Origin: Clostridia bacterium
GTDB taxonomy: Bacteria; Bacillota; Clostridia; Oscillospirales; Acutalibacteraceae
Reading direction: 5' to 3'
Assembly: GCA_017516745.1 (NCBI GenBank)
Contig: JAFXBF010000014.1
Span: 1 to 64,000 of the forward strand
DNA: 64,000 bases
Shown: positions 50,393 through 63,067 of the stretch, one piece after another
Layout: the number at the start of each line of letters is the position of its first letter
How positions within the stretch are numbered: position 1 is the stretch's first letter
Program-made: the position numbers and the translations under genes
The notes under the pieces: model-generated
Databases searched by the model: none
Told to the model about the DNA's origin: nothing
What the model saw: only the letters and a program-made list of their open reading frames with translations

Positions 50393-50914
50393 ATGAAGCA
50401 GGGAATTACACGCAGAGAACTGGAAGTTACGGATATAAACGAAATTCTCCGTATTCTTGATACGGCAAAAATTGTTCATTTAGGGCTGGTGGACGGCGAC
50501 GAGCCCTATGTTGTGCCGATGAATTACGGCTACACATATCTCGACGGTAGGCTCACACTTTATATGCACGGCGCAACAACGGGCAGAAAGCTTGACGTTA
50601 TGAGAGCCAACCCGAAGGTGTTTTTTGAAATTGACTGCGACCTTGAGCCCTTTGAGGGCAGCGTTGCCTGCCAGTACGGAATTTCTTACTACTCCGTTAT
50701 GGGCAGAGGCACGGCGGAAATATTGGAAAATCCGCAGGACAAAATGGCAGGTCTTACATATCTTATGAAAACACAGACGGGCAAGGATTTTGAATTCAAC
50801 GAGCGCCTTGTCAGTGCTGTGAGCGTTTTCAGAATAAATGTAACGGATTTCACAGCAAAGCACAGACCGTTACCCGTAGCTATACAAAAAGCAAAGGAGA
50901 ACAAAAATGACTAA
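50393..50914 (+). CDS. Pyridoxamine 5'-phosphate oxidase-family flavin protein (NimA-like)
   Basis: 173-residue split-barrel FMN-binding protein. The family motif VHLGLVDGDEPYVVPMNYGY is near 24, followed by LYMHGATTGRKLD and a YYSVMGRGTAEI strand. Related gut proteins are called nitroimidazole-resistance NimA-like, but the physiological substrate is unknown. The GH3 gene overlaps its end by eight bases. Confidence 0.88.
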   Translation: MKQGITRRELEVTDINEILRILDTAKIVHLGLVDGDEPYVVPMNYGYTYLDGRLTLYMHGATTGRKLDVMRANPKVFFEIDCDLEPFEGSVACQYGISYYSVMGRGTAEILENPQDKMAGLTYLMKTQTGKDFEFNERLVSAVSVFRINVTDFTAKHRPLPVAIQKAKENKND

Positions 50915-53009
50915 AGAACAGGCAAGGCTCAAGGCGAAAGAGCTTGTTGCAAAAATGACGGTTGAGGAAAAGGCTTCACAGCTTCTCTATACCTCCGCCG
51001 CAATCGAAAGACTCGGCATAAAGGAATACAACTGGTGGAACGAGGGTTCACACGGTGTTGCCCGTGCAGGTACGGCTACCGTTTTTCCCCACGCAATTGC
51101 TATGGCGGCTACCTTTGACCCCGAGCTTGTACAGAAGATAGCCGACGTAATTTCCACCGAGGGCAGAATCAAGTACAACCAGCACGTTAAATACGGCGAC
51201 CACGATATTTTCAAGGGCATAACCTTCTGGGCGCCCAACATAAATATATTCCGTGACCCCCGTTGGGGCAGAGGTCAGGAAACCTTCGGCGAAGACCCCT
51301 TCCTTACAGCCACACTCGGCGTTAAGTTCGTTGCAGGTATTCAGGGCGACGGTGAATTTTACAAGGGCACAGCCTGCTCAAAGCACTTTGCCGTTCACTC
51401 GGGCCCCGAAAGAACAAGACACGGCTTTGACGCAAAGGCAACGCTTAAGGATATGTACGAAACCTATCTGCCAGCCTTTGAAAAGACCGTAAAATCGGGT
51501 GTTGCAGGCGTTATGGGTGCATACAACCGCACAAACGGCGAGGCCTGCTGTGCACACACCTACCTTATGCAGAAGGTTCTGCGTGGCGACTGGAATTTCG
51601 ACGGTTACTTTGTTTCCGACTGCGGTGCAATCGGCGATATCTACAAATTCCACGGCTGTGCCGATACTAAAGAGGAGGCGGCAGCCCTTGCTCTCAAAAC
51701 AGGCTGCGACCTCAACTGCGGCGAAACCTATGAGGCTCTTATGGATGCATACGAGCAGGATTTAATCACAGAGGACGACCTCACTCTTGCTGCGGAAAGG
51801 CTTTACACAATCCGCTTCATGCTCGGCGAATTCGAGGAAACAAGACCTTATTCAGACATCAGCTACTCAAAGCTCGACTGTAAGGAGCACAGAGAGCTCA
51901 ACCTTAAGACTGCCCAGCAGTGTATGGTGCTTCTTGAAAATAAGGATAATTTCCTTCCGCTTGACAAAAACACGGACAAGAGAATTGCCGTTATCGGCCC
52001 GAATGCTCAAGCATACACAGCACTTGAAGGTAACTACAACGGCTACGCTTCCGAGTATGTAACTGTTGCAGACGGTGTGCGCAGAGTGTTTGAAAACGCT
52101 TCAATCAGCGTTGAAAGAGGCTGTAACTACTGCTTCGAGCAGAAAAACCATTGGAGCGGTTTTAATTATATGCTTTCCGACGGTATTGCCGCCGCAAGCC
52201 AAGCGGATATCACAATTCTTGCTCTCGGTCTTGACTGCACCGTTGAGGGTGAGGACACAGGCAACAGCGACGATTATTCCGACTACGGCGATAAGACCAG
52301 CCTCTATCTGCCCAAAACACAGCTTAAGCTTGCCGAAGCTGTCTGCGACGTTTGCGAAAACGTTGTGGTTGTGCTTCTTTGCGGCAGCAGCGTTGATGTG
52401 GGCGAAAAGGTAAGAAGCCACGCAAAGGCTATCATCCACGCCTGGTACCCCGGAGCTCTCGGCGGACTTGCAATTGCAAACACCCTTTGCGGCAAATCCA
52501 ACCCGAGCGGTAAGCTTCCCGTAACAATCTACAACGGTGAGCATAAGCTCCCCGATTTTGAAGATTACTCAATGCAGGGCAAGACCTACAGATTTATCGA
52601 GGGCGATGCACTCTATCCCTTCGGCTACGGTCTTTCCTATACAAAGTTCGGCTATTCCGATTTTGCCGTTGACGAAGCAACAGACGAAAAGTTCACCGTT
52701 TCCGTTACCGTTAAAAATACAGGTGCTCTCAAGGGCATTGACAGGGCACAGGTTTACGCACAGTATACCGACAGCAGAGTTTCCACCCCGAAGTATCAGC
52801 TTTGCGCCGTCAAGCCCGTTGAGCTTGAGCCGGGCGATGAGAAGAGAATCACTCTCACCGTTGACCGCTACTGGGTCAAGGCTGTACTCGAGGACGGCAC
52901 ACGAGTAGACCCCAACGGTAAGCTCGTACTTTTTGTCGGCTCACATCAGCCCGACGAGGTAAGCTGCAAGCTTACAGGCTCCGCTTGCGAGAAAGTTGTT
53001 ATTAAATAA
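50907..53009 (+). CDS. GH3 beta-glycosidase (beta-xylosidase/glucosidase), intracellular
   Basis: 700 residues without signal peptide. The GH3 N-terminal barrel has ACSKHFAVHSGPERTRH (substrate Lys-His) and the nucleophile Asp238 in SDCGA. The alpha/beta sandwich holds a candidate acid/base Glu in VEGEDTG near 452. A C-terminal fibronectin-type III-like domain follows (about 580-700). Sequence features are closest to beta-xylosidases of the Bxl type. It would cleave imported xylo- or gluco-oligosaccharides. Translational overlap with the preceding gene. Confidence 0.92.
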   Translation: MTKEQARLKAKELVAKMTVEEKASQLLYTSAAIERLGIKEYNWWNEGSHGVARAGTATVFPHAIAMAATFDPELVQKIADVISTEGRIKYNQHVKYGDHDIFKGITFWAPNINIFRDPRWGRGQETFGEDPFLTATLGVKFVAGIQGDGEFYKGTACSKHFAVHSGPERTRHGFDAKATLKDMYETYLPAFEKTVKSGVAGVMGAYNRTNGEACCAHTYLMQKVLRGDWNFDGYFVSDCGAIGDIYKFHGCADTKEEAAALALKTGCDLNCGETYEALMDAYEQDLITEDDLTLAAERLYTIRFMLGEFEETRPYSDISYSKLDCKEHRELNLKTAQQCMVLLENKDNFLPLDKNTDKRIAVIGPNAQAYTALEGNYNGYASEYVTVADGVRRVFENASISVERGCNYCFEQKNHWSGFNYMLSDGIAAASQADITILALGLDCTVEGEDTGNSDDYSDYGDKTSLYLPKTQLKLAEAVCDVCENVVVVLLCGSSVDVGEKVRSHAKAIIHAWYPGALGGLAIANTLCGKSNPSGKLPVTIYNGEHKLPDFEDYSMQGKTYRFIEGDALYPFGYGLSYTKFGYSDFAVDEATDEKFTVSVTVKNTGALKGIDRAQVYAQYTDSRVSTPKYQLCAVKPVELEPGDEKRITLTVDRYWVKAVLEDGTRVDPNGKLVLFVGSHQPDEVSCKLTGSACEKVVIK

Positions 53010-53032
53010 TTCTCCGATTTTCAGGTGATTAA

Positions 53033-54085
53033 ATGAGCAGTCGTATCCAGAAATGGGATATACTTAAATTTTTCCTGATGTTCTGTGTGGTGCTCGGCCA
53101 TTTTGCCGATTACCACGCAGAGCAAAGTGACGATATGAAGAGCCTTTTTCTCTTCATCTATTCGTTCCATATGCCGCTTTTCATCTTCGTTTCGGGCCTT
53201 TTCTCCAAGCGTATGATAAATGAAAGGCGCTGGGACAAGATTTTAGGCTATCTTGTTCTGTACTTCTTCACGAAGATTATGGTGTTCGCATACGAGGGCA
53301 TATTCAAGCAGAATTTTGAATTCCGGCTTTTCGGCGAAACGGGTCTTGCGTGGTTTATGTTTGCGCTGTTTGCCTTCGGGCTTATAACAGTCGGCACAAG
53401 CCGCTTCAAACCCACCTATGTCTTTGTTTTCTCCCTGCTTTTAAGCCTTTTTGCAGGCTACGACAACACGGTAGACAGTGAGCTTGTGCTGTCACGTATC
53501 ATCGTTTTCTACCCATTCTACTATGCAGGCTACTGTATCGACCCGAAAAAATTAGAAGAAATGAGCCGTGGGTGGTGGAAAAAGCTGCTTGCCCTTGCCG
53601 CAATGGTTATTCTCGGCTGGGTTGCCTTCAACGTAAACGGCGTCTATCACGTCCGCCCGATGTTTACGGGTCAGCATCCGTATGATACTCTCGGCGGCGG
53701 TGAGGACTGGGGCGGCCTTATCCGCCTTGCCTGCTATGCGGTTTCGGCACTTGCGTGCCTTTGCATTATCGTTATCATTCCCGACAGACTTGACAAAAAA
53801 GGCAGGCTGTCGCGCCTGGGTCAGTATACTCTGTCCGTATACGTTTTTCACTACATAATTCTCAAGCTGCTTTACAACACCTTCGATATGCGTGAAATTC
53901 TTGCCGCGGGCGATTTGGTGTGGTATATCGTGCCTATGGCACTTGCCACAACCCTGCTGTTTTCAAATAAGTGGTTTAATACGCTTGTTACCAAAGTATC
54001 GGCTATTCCCACGAGTGCAAGGAAACAGAACGAAACACAGGTTGATTTATTAAAGAATAAAGAAGAAATAATAAATAGTAAATAA
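53033..54085 (+). CDS. Membrane acyltransferase (OafA/acyltransferase 3 family)
   Basis: 350 residues with about ten membrane helices. The signature of the family, an arginine/histidine motif on the first two helices, appears in VVLGHFADYH (His near 22) and YSFHMPLFIFVSGLFSKR. These enzymes acylate surface sugars or lipids. The last ~12 residues (DLLKNKEEIINSK) are encoded by AATAAAG-type heptads of repeat copy K, so the original C-terminus may have been replaced. Confidence 0.88.
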   Translation: MSSRIQKWDILKFFLMFCVVLGHFADYHAEQSDDMKSLFLFIYSFHMPLFIFVSGLFSKRMINERRWDKILGYLVLYFFTKIMVFAYEGIFKQNFEFRLFGETGLAWFMFALFAFGLITVGTSRFKPTYVFVFSLLLSLFAGYDNTVDSELVLSRIIVFYPFYYAGYCIDPKKLEEMSRGWWKKLLALAAMVILGWVAFNVNGVYHVRPMFTGQHPYDTLGGGEDWGGLIRLACYAVSALACLCIIVIIPDRLDKKGRLSRLGQYTLSVYVFHYIILKLLYNTFDMREILAAGDLVWYIVPMALATTLLFSNKWFNTLVTKVSAIPTSARKQNETQVDLLKNKEEIINSK

Positions 54086-54180
54086 TAATTATGGGTTGTC
54101 TTGCTCCGATTATAATTTTATAATGGGTGAGGGCTTAGCCCTCCCACAATTTTGCACTTTGCACTTTGCATTTTGCACTC
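54051..54180. repeat. Heptad-armed repeat, copy K (chimeric, intrudes into CDS)
   Basis: The left arm is of AATAAAG type and lies in the 3' end of the acyltransferase gene. The core has a degraded TGTCTTGCTCCGATT and an intact GAGGGC/GCCCTC hairpin. The right arm is of TGCAAA type. AATTACGGTTTGG lies just after it. Confidence 0.7.
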
Positions 54181-54231
54181 AAATTACGGTTTGGCATTTT
54201 GTGCTGAGCCGTAATTTATTTTATAAATTTA

Positions 54232-54260
54232 TTGCAAATGAAATAAATTTATTATAAAAT
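54232..54260 (+). promoter_or_regulatory. Promoter of purF
   Basis: TTGCAA, 17 bases, TAAAAT. Confidence 0.6.
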
Positions 54261-54319
54261 ATATACTGTATTATTATTTTTAAAGCAGTTTATCCCACAG
54301 CGAAAGGAAGCTAAAAATT

Positions 54320-55678
54320 ATGCACGAGGAATGCGGAGTATTCGCCCTTTACGGCGACGGAAAAATTGAAAACCCTGCCGAGTACGCTTATCTTGCCCTT
54401 TTTGCAATGCAGCACAGAGGTCAGCAGAGCAGCGGCATTGCAGTCAGCAACGACGGCGTTATAGACTGCACTAAAGGTATGGGTCTTGCTTCGGAGGTTT
54501 TTGACGATGATAAGCTCGCAAAGCTCGGCGGACAGAACGTTGTTGCACACGTTAACTATTCCGCCAAGGATGCTAATATACAAAGCGCCCAGCCCATTGT
54601 TATGCGCTACGGCAAGGGCAGACTTTGTGTTGCCAACAACGGCAGCCTTGTCAACGCAAAGGAATTGAGAAACCTTCTTGCACAAAACGGTGCAATGTTC
54701 CGCTCAAATTCGGATGCCGAGCTCATAGCCCAGATTATAGCAAAAGAGAGAATGTTCAGCCACTCTATCGAAGAGGCTGTACGCATCACCTGCGAAAACA
54801 TAAAGGGCGCATATTCAATGGTTGTTATGAGCCCGAACAAAATTGTTGCCGTGCGTGACCCCCACGGCTTCCGTCCGCTTGCACTCGGTAAAACGCCCGA
54901 GGGCTGTTACGTTGTCGCTTCGGAAACCTGTGCACTCAACGCAATCGGCGCAGAATTTGTGCGTGATATCGAGCCCGGCGAAATAGTTGTGATTGACTCT
55001 GACGGTGCCAACACATACTATAAGCACGAGGGCTGCAAAAAGAGCATCTGCATTTTTGAGTATATCTATTTTGCAAGACCCGACAGCGTTATGGACGGCG
55101 TTTCAATCCACGCCGCAAGAGATACCGCAGGCAGACTGCTTGCAAAGCAGCACCCCGTTGAAGCGGATATCGTAATCGGTGTGCCCGATTCGGGTCTGGA
55201 TGCCGCCATAGGCTATTCAAGGGAAAGCGGTATCGAATTCGGTATGGGCTTTGTGCGCAATAATTATATCGGCAGAACATTCATAAAGCCTACGCAGGAG
55301 CAGAGAGCCTCTTCCGTTTCAATCAAGCTCAATGTGCTTGCCGAAAACATTAGGGGCAAGCGTGTCGTTATGGTTGACGACTCAATTGTAAGAGGAACAA
55401 CCTGTGCGGATATCATCCGCCTGCTTAAAAATGCAGGTGCAAAGGAAGTGCACGTGCGCATTTCCTCGCCGACTATCCACTATACCTGCCCCTACGGCAC
55501 GGATATTCCCACCCGTGAGGAGCTGACGAGCAACCATCATTCCGTGCAGGAGCTTTGTGAGCTTATCGGTGCGGATTCACTCGGCTTCCTCAACAAAGAA
55601 ACACTCGGCGAAATTATCGGTGCGTGCGATAAGTGCTACTGCGATGCCTGCTTTACGGGTGAGTATCCTGTGGAATAA
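54320..55678 (+). CDS. purF: Amidophosphoribosyltransferase
   Basis: First committed step of purine synthesis (PRPP + glutamine to phosphoribosylamine). 452 residues. The nucleophile Cys5 follows a four-residue propeptide MHEE, as in the Bacillus type. The glutaminase domain is 5-235; the PRTase site VVMVDDSIVRGTTC is near 350; Fe-S ligands are in YTCPYG and CDKCYCDACF. Other pur genes are not adjacent. The start follows GAAAGGA. Confidence 0.96.
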   Translation: MHEECGVFALYGDGKIENPAEYAYLALFAMQHRGQQSSGIAVSNDGVIDCTKGMGLASEVFDDDKLAKLGGQNVVAHVNYSAKDANIQSAQPIVMRYGKGRLCVANNGSLVNAKELRNLLAQNGAMFRSNSDAELIAQIIAKERMFSHSIEEAVRITCENIKGAYSMVVMSPNKIVAVRDPHGFRPLALGKTPEGCYVVASETCALNAIGAEFVRDIEPGEIVVIDSDGANTYYKHEGCKKSICIFEYIYFARPDSVMDGVSIHAARDTAGRLLAKQHPVEADIVIGVPDSGLDAAIGYSRESGIEFGMGFVRNNYIGRTFIKPTQEQRASSVSIKLNVLAENIRGKRVVMVDDSIVRGTTCADIIRLLKNAGAKEVHVRISSPTIHYTCPYGTDIPTREELTSNHHSVQELCELIGADSLGFLNKETLGEIIGACDKCYCDACFTGEYPVE

Positions 55679-55731
55679 TATTATATCGTACTTGCCGCAA
55701 GACAAGTATATCGCAAAAGGTGTAAAGAAAA

Positions 55732-56202
55732 ATGAAGGATTTAATCAAGAAGCTAATCAACAAAGAAACAGTCACATATATTATTTTCGGTGTGGGCTCA
55801 ACGGTGGTAAACCTTGCCGTGTTCAAGCTCTGTGACCTGATTTTTACTTCCCTGACCCAAGCCAATCTCATCCAGCTTACCAATTTTATTGCGTGGGCTG
55901 CGGCTGTTGCTTTTGCCTTTGTCACCAATAAAATATGGGTGTTTGAAAGCAAAAGCTGGAAGGGCAGTGTGCTGAAAAAAGAGATACCGTCCTTTGTCGG
56001 CGCAAGACTTTTTTCACTCGGCGTAGAGGCGCTGGGTCTGCACGTTTTCATAACCGTGCTTAAGTTTGACCGCTTTTCGTGGAACATTTTCGGGCTTTTC
56101 ACGCTTGACGGAAAGATGATGGTCAAAATCGGCCTTGCTGTAATAGTTGTTATAATGAACTACGTTTTCAGCAAATTCGTAATATTTAAAAATAAGGAGT
56201 AA
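55732..56202 (+). CDS. GtrA-family membrane protein
   Basis: 156 residues with four membrane helices and the GtrA pattern: YIIFGVGSTVVNLAVF near 17, FVTNKIWVFES near 63, and NYVFSKFVIFKNK at the end. GtrA-type proteins help move polyprenyl-linked sugars across the membrane. A small hairpin lies upstream. The lipoprotein gene starts five bases after it. Confidence 0.92.
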   Translation: MKDLIKKLINKETVTYIIFGVGSTVVNLAVFKLCDLIFTSLTQANLIQLTNFIAWAAAVAFAFVTNKIWVFESKSWKGSVLKKEIPSFVGARLFSLGVEALGLHVFITVLKFDRFSWNIFGLFTLDGKMMVKIGLAVIVVIMNYVFSKFVIFKNKE

Positions 56203-56207
56203 TTATT

Positions 56208-56972
56208 ATGCTTAAAAAGTTTTTATGCTTACTCGGCGCAGGTGTAATGCTGTTTTCTTTTGCTGCCTGCAACGGTAACGGCGGCGAAGAAACCACAACC
56301 GAAGAGCCGACAACGGCCTTTGTAAGCTATGTTATCGCAAAGGAAATTGCCGCCAACCTTCCCGAGGGAAAGGTGCTCAGCGAGTACAACGGCAAAAAAT
56401 ATATGCTTATCGAATATAATGAAAAGCAGTGCATTGCAAGCGAAACAAGCAGAGGAAACCTTGAGGTTATTTATGAATTCAACGGCGAATTTGAGCTGCT
56501 TGACGAAGCCAACAAGCGCACAAGCGGCAGCTACGTTTATTTTGTCGAAAACCCCGGCACGAAAAAAGACAGCGCACTCAAGGCGCTTTATCTGCCCAAC
56601 GCAGTTGTTATGACTGTTGTTAACGCTCCCTGCAGTAATTTCACCGTGCTTGACATACCCGAGAATTACGAAATGTACCCCTATGGCTACATTGCAACCG
56701 CAAAGGGTATAGAGGTTATCAATCTTAAAGAATGCAGTATCAGCTCATATTCTAAAGAGCTTTCCGACATTTCCTCTTTCTTTGAAGCGCCTGAAGCCTT
56801 CTTTGCAACGGGCAAAAGAGGTGCATACACCTACACTTCAATTGAAGCCACCGACAGACAGCATATTACAATAAGCATTTTTGATGTTAACGCAAAGGGT
56901 GAGGAGGAGCTTACGGCAAAGCTCACCTTCAATCCCATCAACGGTGTCTTCAGAGACAGAACTGAGAAATAA
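56208..56972 (+). CDS. Hypothetical lipoprotein
   Basis: 254 residues. Signal and lipobox end at FAAC (Cys21). A short TTTEEPTT linker follows, then a mixed domain (about 40-254) that I do not recognise. GtrA lies upstream and the MreB-like gene 41 bases downstream on the same strand. Confidence 0.75.
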   Translation: MLKKFLCLLGAGVMLFSFAACNGNGGEETTTEEPTTAFVSYVIAKEIAANLPEGKVLSEYNGKKYMLIEYNEKQCIASETSRGNLEVIYEFNGEFELLDEANKRTSGSYVYFVENPGTKKDSALKALYLPNAVVMTVVNAPCSNFTVLDIPENYEMYPYGYIATAKGIEVINLKECSISSYSKELSDISSFFEAPEAFFATGKRGAYTYTSIEATDRQHITISIFDVNAKGEEELTAKLTFNPINGVFRDRTEK

Positions 56973-57013
56973 ACAATAAATATATATTTACGAAAGAAAA
57001 GAGGTGAGCGGTG

Positions 57014-59570
<2,557 letters not shown>

Positions 59571-59571
<1 letters not shown>

Positions 59572-60863
59572 TGAAAAGACCTAACATAATTTTTTATTTC
59601 AGCGACCAGCAGCGTTGGGACACAGTTACGCCCGACCTCACTCCCAATCTTGAAAAATTGGCAAGCGAGGGCGTGAAGTTCACAAATTCGTTCACCTGCC
59701 AGCCTGTCTGCGGCCCTGCAAGGGCTTGCCTGCAAACGGGTGTTTACGCCACGCAGAACAAGTGCTATTGGAACGGCATACCCCTGCCCGAAAACACGAA
59801 GCCCCTTGCGGAATATTTCAACGAGGCAGGCTATGACACCGCCTACATCGGCAAATGGCATTTAGCTTCCGACAGACTGCCCGGTATCGGTCTGCACTGT
59901 GAAAGCACAGCCGTGCCGAAAAACAAGCAGGGCGGCTACAAATACTGGCGTGCGGCGGATGTTCTTGAATTCACCTCCCACGGCTACGACGGCTATGTTT
60001 TCGACGGTGACGGAAACAAAATAGATTTTACGGGCTACCGTGCGGACTGCATAAATGATTTTGCGCTTGAATACCTCGACAAGAGGGATAAGGAAAAGCC
60101 CTTCTTTATGTTCGTTTCACAGCTTGAGCCTCATCACCAGAACGACCGCCATTGCTACGAAGGCCCGAAGGAAACCGTGGAAAACTACAGGGATTATCCG
60201 ATTCCCGATGACCTTACCTTTATGAAGGGTGACTACAAGGAAAGCTACCCCGATTATATCGCTGCAATCAACAGGCTTGACGAAAACGTCGGCAGGCTTG
60301 TGCAAAAATTAAAAGATATCGGCGAATACGAAAACACGGTTATTGTCTACACAAGTGACCACGGCTCGCATTTCAAGACGAGAAACCTTGAATACAAGCG
60401 CAGCTGTCACGATTCGTGTACGCATACTCCGCTGATTATCTTCGGCGGCGGTTTTAAGGGCGGAAAAATTGACGAAAGGCTCGTCAGCCTTATTGATTTA
60501 CCGCCGACACTCCTCAAGGCGGCAGGAATTGAAATCCCCGAAAGCTATGAGGGAAATCCCTTGCAGGACGAAACAGAGCGTGACCACGTCTTTATTCAGA
60601 TAAGCGAATCGCAGGTCGGCAGAGCAATCAGGACAAAGAAGTATAAATATTCCGTAAGAGCTCTTGGCGTGGGCTATGTGCGCCACTCTTCACCCGTCTA
60701 TCACGAGGATTTCCTCTACGACCTTGAAAAAGACCCGATAGAGAAGCACAATCTTATCAAAGACCCTGCCTACAAGCAGGTCAGAAAAGAGCTTAAACAA
60801 ATGCTCATAAAGCAGATGACCGAAGTCGGCGAAAAGAAACCGCTTATATTACCCAAATTATAA
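59571..60863 (+). CDS. Sulfatase, Cys-type, intracellular
   Basis: 430 residues of the S1 sulfatase type. The core motif C-x-P-x-R is CGPAR at 47-51, where Cys47 would be converted to formylglycine; in an anaerobe this needs an anSME maturase, which is not in the window. Metal ligands: IFYFSDQQR near 7 and TSDHGSHFK near 262. No signal peptide, so it acts on imported sulfated sugars. The ATG overlaps the GH51 stop (TGATG), which implies coupled translation and perhaps a sulfated arabinose-containing substrate. Phosphonate hydrolases of the same fold cannot be excluded. Confidence 0.88.
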
Positions 60864-60867
60864 GAAA

Positions 60868-60899
60868 AAGGCTTGTACCTCGTTTGAAGTACAAGCCTT
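60868..60899. terminator. Bidirectional terminator
   Basis: AAGGCTTGTAC pairs with GTACAAGCCTT, AT-rich flanks. Confidence 0.8.
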
Positions 60900-60922
60900 A
60901 AATTATTTAATACGGTTCGGAA

Positions 60923-62044
60923 TTATTCCTCAACTATCCAGCCGTTTTCAGCTACGTCGTAGTAGTTCTGTCTGATTGTGTTTACACCGAGAGAGTTGAT
61001 GTGCATTGTTGTGCCGCCAATCATATCCTCTGTGTAGTAGCAGCCGAGGCCTGTCTTTACAGCGTATGTCAGGCGGATACCGTCATACATAACGGAATAG
61101 TCGTTGACGTGGTCGTGGCCGACAACCATATCCTTTGTGCTGCCCAGCTCCTTGCAGAGGGCAAAGAAGCCGTTGTTGAGGAGAACGGTTTCGCCGTTAA
61201 CCTCTGTGTAGGGGAAGCCGCCGAACTCGTATCTGCCGCCGTAAGCAGTAGAGCCAAAAGAGTTGTTGATTTCGCCCATATAATCTTCATCACCTGTGTA
61301 GAGAACCCAGGCGTCAAGATACTCAACAACGGGAATGTGCATAACAACCGTGCTGGGTACAGTATGACCTGCGATTGCGGCAATGCCCTTTACAGCCCAC
61401 TCGTACCAATCCATCTGATTTTTCCAGAGATGGTCGTAAGCGCTTACAACCGTGCCGTCTTCAAGCTCGTAATCGTTGTTGTTGTGAGTGTCCAGCATAA
61501 AGTATGTGTGGATGATTTCACCGTTTTCGGTGATGTTGATGATGTAGTTGCCGTAGCCCATACCCTTGGGGCCGAACTGGAACAGGCAGTTTTCTGCCTC
61601 GTCAAGAAGGTATGCTACCCAGAATTCACTCATGCAGCCCTGGCCGTCGTGGTTGCCCATTACGGGTGCCCACGGAATACCGAAGGAATCAACGAGCTTG
61701 ATAAGCTCGATATAAGCCATTGTACCCCAAGCGTTGTCGCCCGAAAGGGTGATGAGGTCGGGCTCGTTGTCTGCAACGAGCTTTCTGATGCAGTCCTCTG
61801 CATATTCACCGAGCTTGTCGTACTGTTCATCATCTTCAAGCTGAACGTCCGCAAGGTTGAGTACAACAAAGTCCTCACCGGGTGTCTTTTTGAGCTCAAT
61901 GTAGTCATCTGCGCCGAAAGTATCGTCCGCTGACCAGTCTGTGAAATAAGCGTCCTCGCCAAAGGTAGAAATCCATCCGCCTACGGGCGCAAGAATCTGA
62001 CCGAGAGCAAGGAAGCCTGCAATGATAAGTCTTATTATTGCCAT
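60923..62044 (-). CDS. Exported calcineurin-type metallophosphoesterase
   Basis: 373 residues. An N-terminal hydrophobic segment (about 3-25) serves as a signal or anchor. The phosphoesterase motifs are in order: NLADVQLEDDEQ (first metal Asp), LSGDNAWG, MGNHDGQG, VVMHIP and VVGHDHVND. Outside-acting phosphoesterase of unknown substrate; third exported phosphoesterase-like protein in the window. It starts after GGAGGTAAC. Confidence 0.85.
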   Translation of the reverse strand: MAIIRLIIAGFLALGQILAPVGGWISTFGEDAYFTDWSADDTFGADDYIELKKTPGEDFVVLNLADVQLEDDEQYDKLGEYAEDCIRKLVADNEPDLITLSGDNAWGTMAYIELIKLVDSFGIPWAPVMGNHDGQGCMSEFWVAYLLDEAENCLFQFGPKGMGYGNYIINITENGEIIHTYFMLDTHNNNDYELEDGTVVSAYDHLWKNQMDWYEWAVKGIAAIAGHTVPSTVVMHIPVVEYLDAWVLYTGDEDYMGEINNSFGSTAYGGRYEFGGFPYTEVNGETVLLNNGFFALCKELGSTKDMVVGHDHVNDYSVMYDGIRLTYAVKTGLGCYYTEDMIGGTTMHINSLGVNTIRQNYYDVAENGWIVEE

Positions 62045-62198
62045 TTTGTGTTACCTCCGTTTTGTTTTTTATCATTTTACCACTTTTATTTTCAAACCAC
62101 AATAGACCAACGGAAAAATAAAGTAAAATCTTAATACTTGAGTTTGTATGTAAAATGATGTATTCTTATTTATATAAAATTACGGGACAGATTAAATT

Positions 62199-62852
62199 AT
62201 GGTTAACAAGGATATAGGTTTAATTGAATATTCGAGAAAGGTTGATATGGGTAACTGCATAACCCACGCAGTCGGTGCTGTGCTGTCCGTGCCTGCGCTG
62301 ATTATGCTTGTGCTCAAAGCCGAGGGCTTGCGTCACACGGTTTCCGCCGTTGTTTTCGGTCTGTCGCTGCTGGCGGTCTATACTGCCTCGGCGGTTTACC
62401 ACGGGCTTACGGACGAAAAAAAGAAATTAACCGCACGGCTTATCGACCATTCAACCGTGCCCGTGCTCATCGCAGGCACGGCAACACCCTGTGCGCTGAT
62501 AACGCTTTACGAAATCAGCGTTTTTCACGCCCTTGCAGTGCTTTTTCTCGGGTGGTTCAGCACTCTGTTCGGGCTTTTTGCAAAGCTGTTTTTCTTTGAA
62601 AAAACACGAAAAATCACCGTTGCGGTCTATATCGTGGCAAGCCTGCTGATGATGTGCTGCGCCATTCCCTTCCTCGGCAGAATTAACGGCAACGGCTTCG
62701 GCGGCCTGGTGCTCGGCAATGCTCTGTACCTCACGGGTGCGCTTTTCTGTCTGCTCGGCAGAAAACGCCCTGCCTTGCACATCGTGTTCCACATCTTCGC
62801 CGTCCTCGCCAGCGCCACACACTTTGCGGTGATATATCGGTTTGTGGTGTGA
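62199..62852 (+). CDS. Hemolysin III / PAQR-family membrane protein
   Basis: 217 residues with seven membrane helices. The CREST pattern is complete: S-x3-H in TASAVYHGL, Asp in ARLIDHSTVPVL, and H-x3-H in HIVFHIFAVLASATHF. The family (YqfA/HlyIII) has predicted zinc-dependent hydrolase chemistry and roles in membrane fluidity; haemolysis is not implied. Only a weak ribosome site is visible (ACGGGACAG). Confidence 0.9.
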   Translation: MVNKDIGLIEYSRKVDMGNCITHAVGAVLSVPALIMLVLKAEGLRHTVSAVVFGLSLLAVYTASAVYHGLTDEKKKLTARLIDHSTVPVLIAGTATPCALITLYEISVFHALAVLFLGWFSTLFGLFAKLFFFEKTRKITVAVYIVASLLMMCCAIPFLGRINGNGFGGLVLGNALYLTGALFCLLGRKRPALHIVFHIFAVLASATHFAVIYRFVV

Positions 62853-62928
62853 AGAATTTAATAAACAGTTCACTGAACTGTTTTCTTAACGCAAAAACTC
62901 TCCCGAGTTCAATTCTCCAATACATAAA

Positions 62929-62960
62929 AATAAAGAGCACACAAAAGTGTACTCTTTATT
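62929..62960 (-). terminator. Terminator of the tRNA unit
   Basis: AATAAAGAGTACAC pairs with GTGTGCTCTTTATT, T-rich on the minus strand. Confidence 0.8.
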
Positions 62961-62961
62961 T

Positions 62962-63036
62962 TGGTGACCCGGACGAGAATCGAACTCGTGTTACCGCCGT
63001 GAAAGGGCGGTGTCTTGACCGCTTGACCACCGGGCC
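62962..63036 (-). tRNA. tRNA-Glu (UUC)
   Basis: 75 bases with encoded CCA. Acceptor GGCCCGG/CCGGGTC, anticodon stem CCGCC/GGCGG with loop CTTTCAC (anticodon TTC), T-loop GTTCGATTC. Confidence 0.97.
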
Positions 63037-63067
63037 GTATGAGCCGAGAAATTTTCTCGGCTGTTTG

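Noticed and set aside
61001..61933. 310-codon open frame opposite the metallophosphoesterase
   Set aside because: Antisense shadow rich in V, C and H, without ribosome site.
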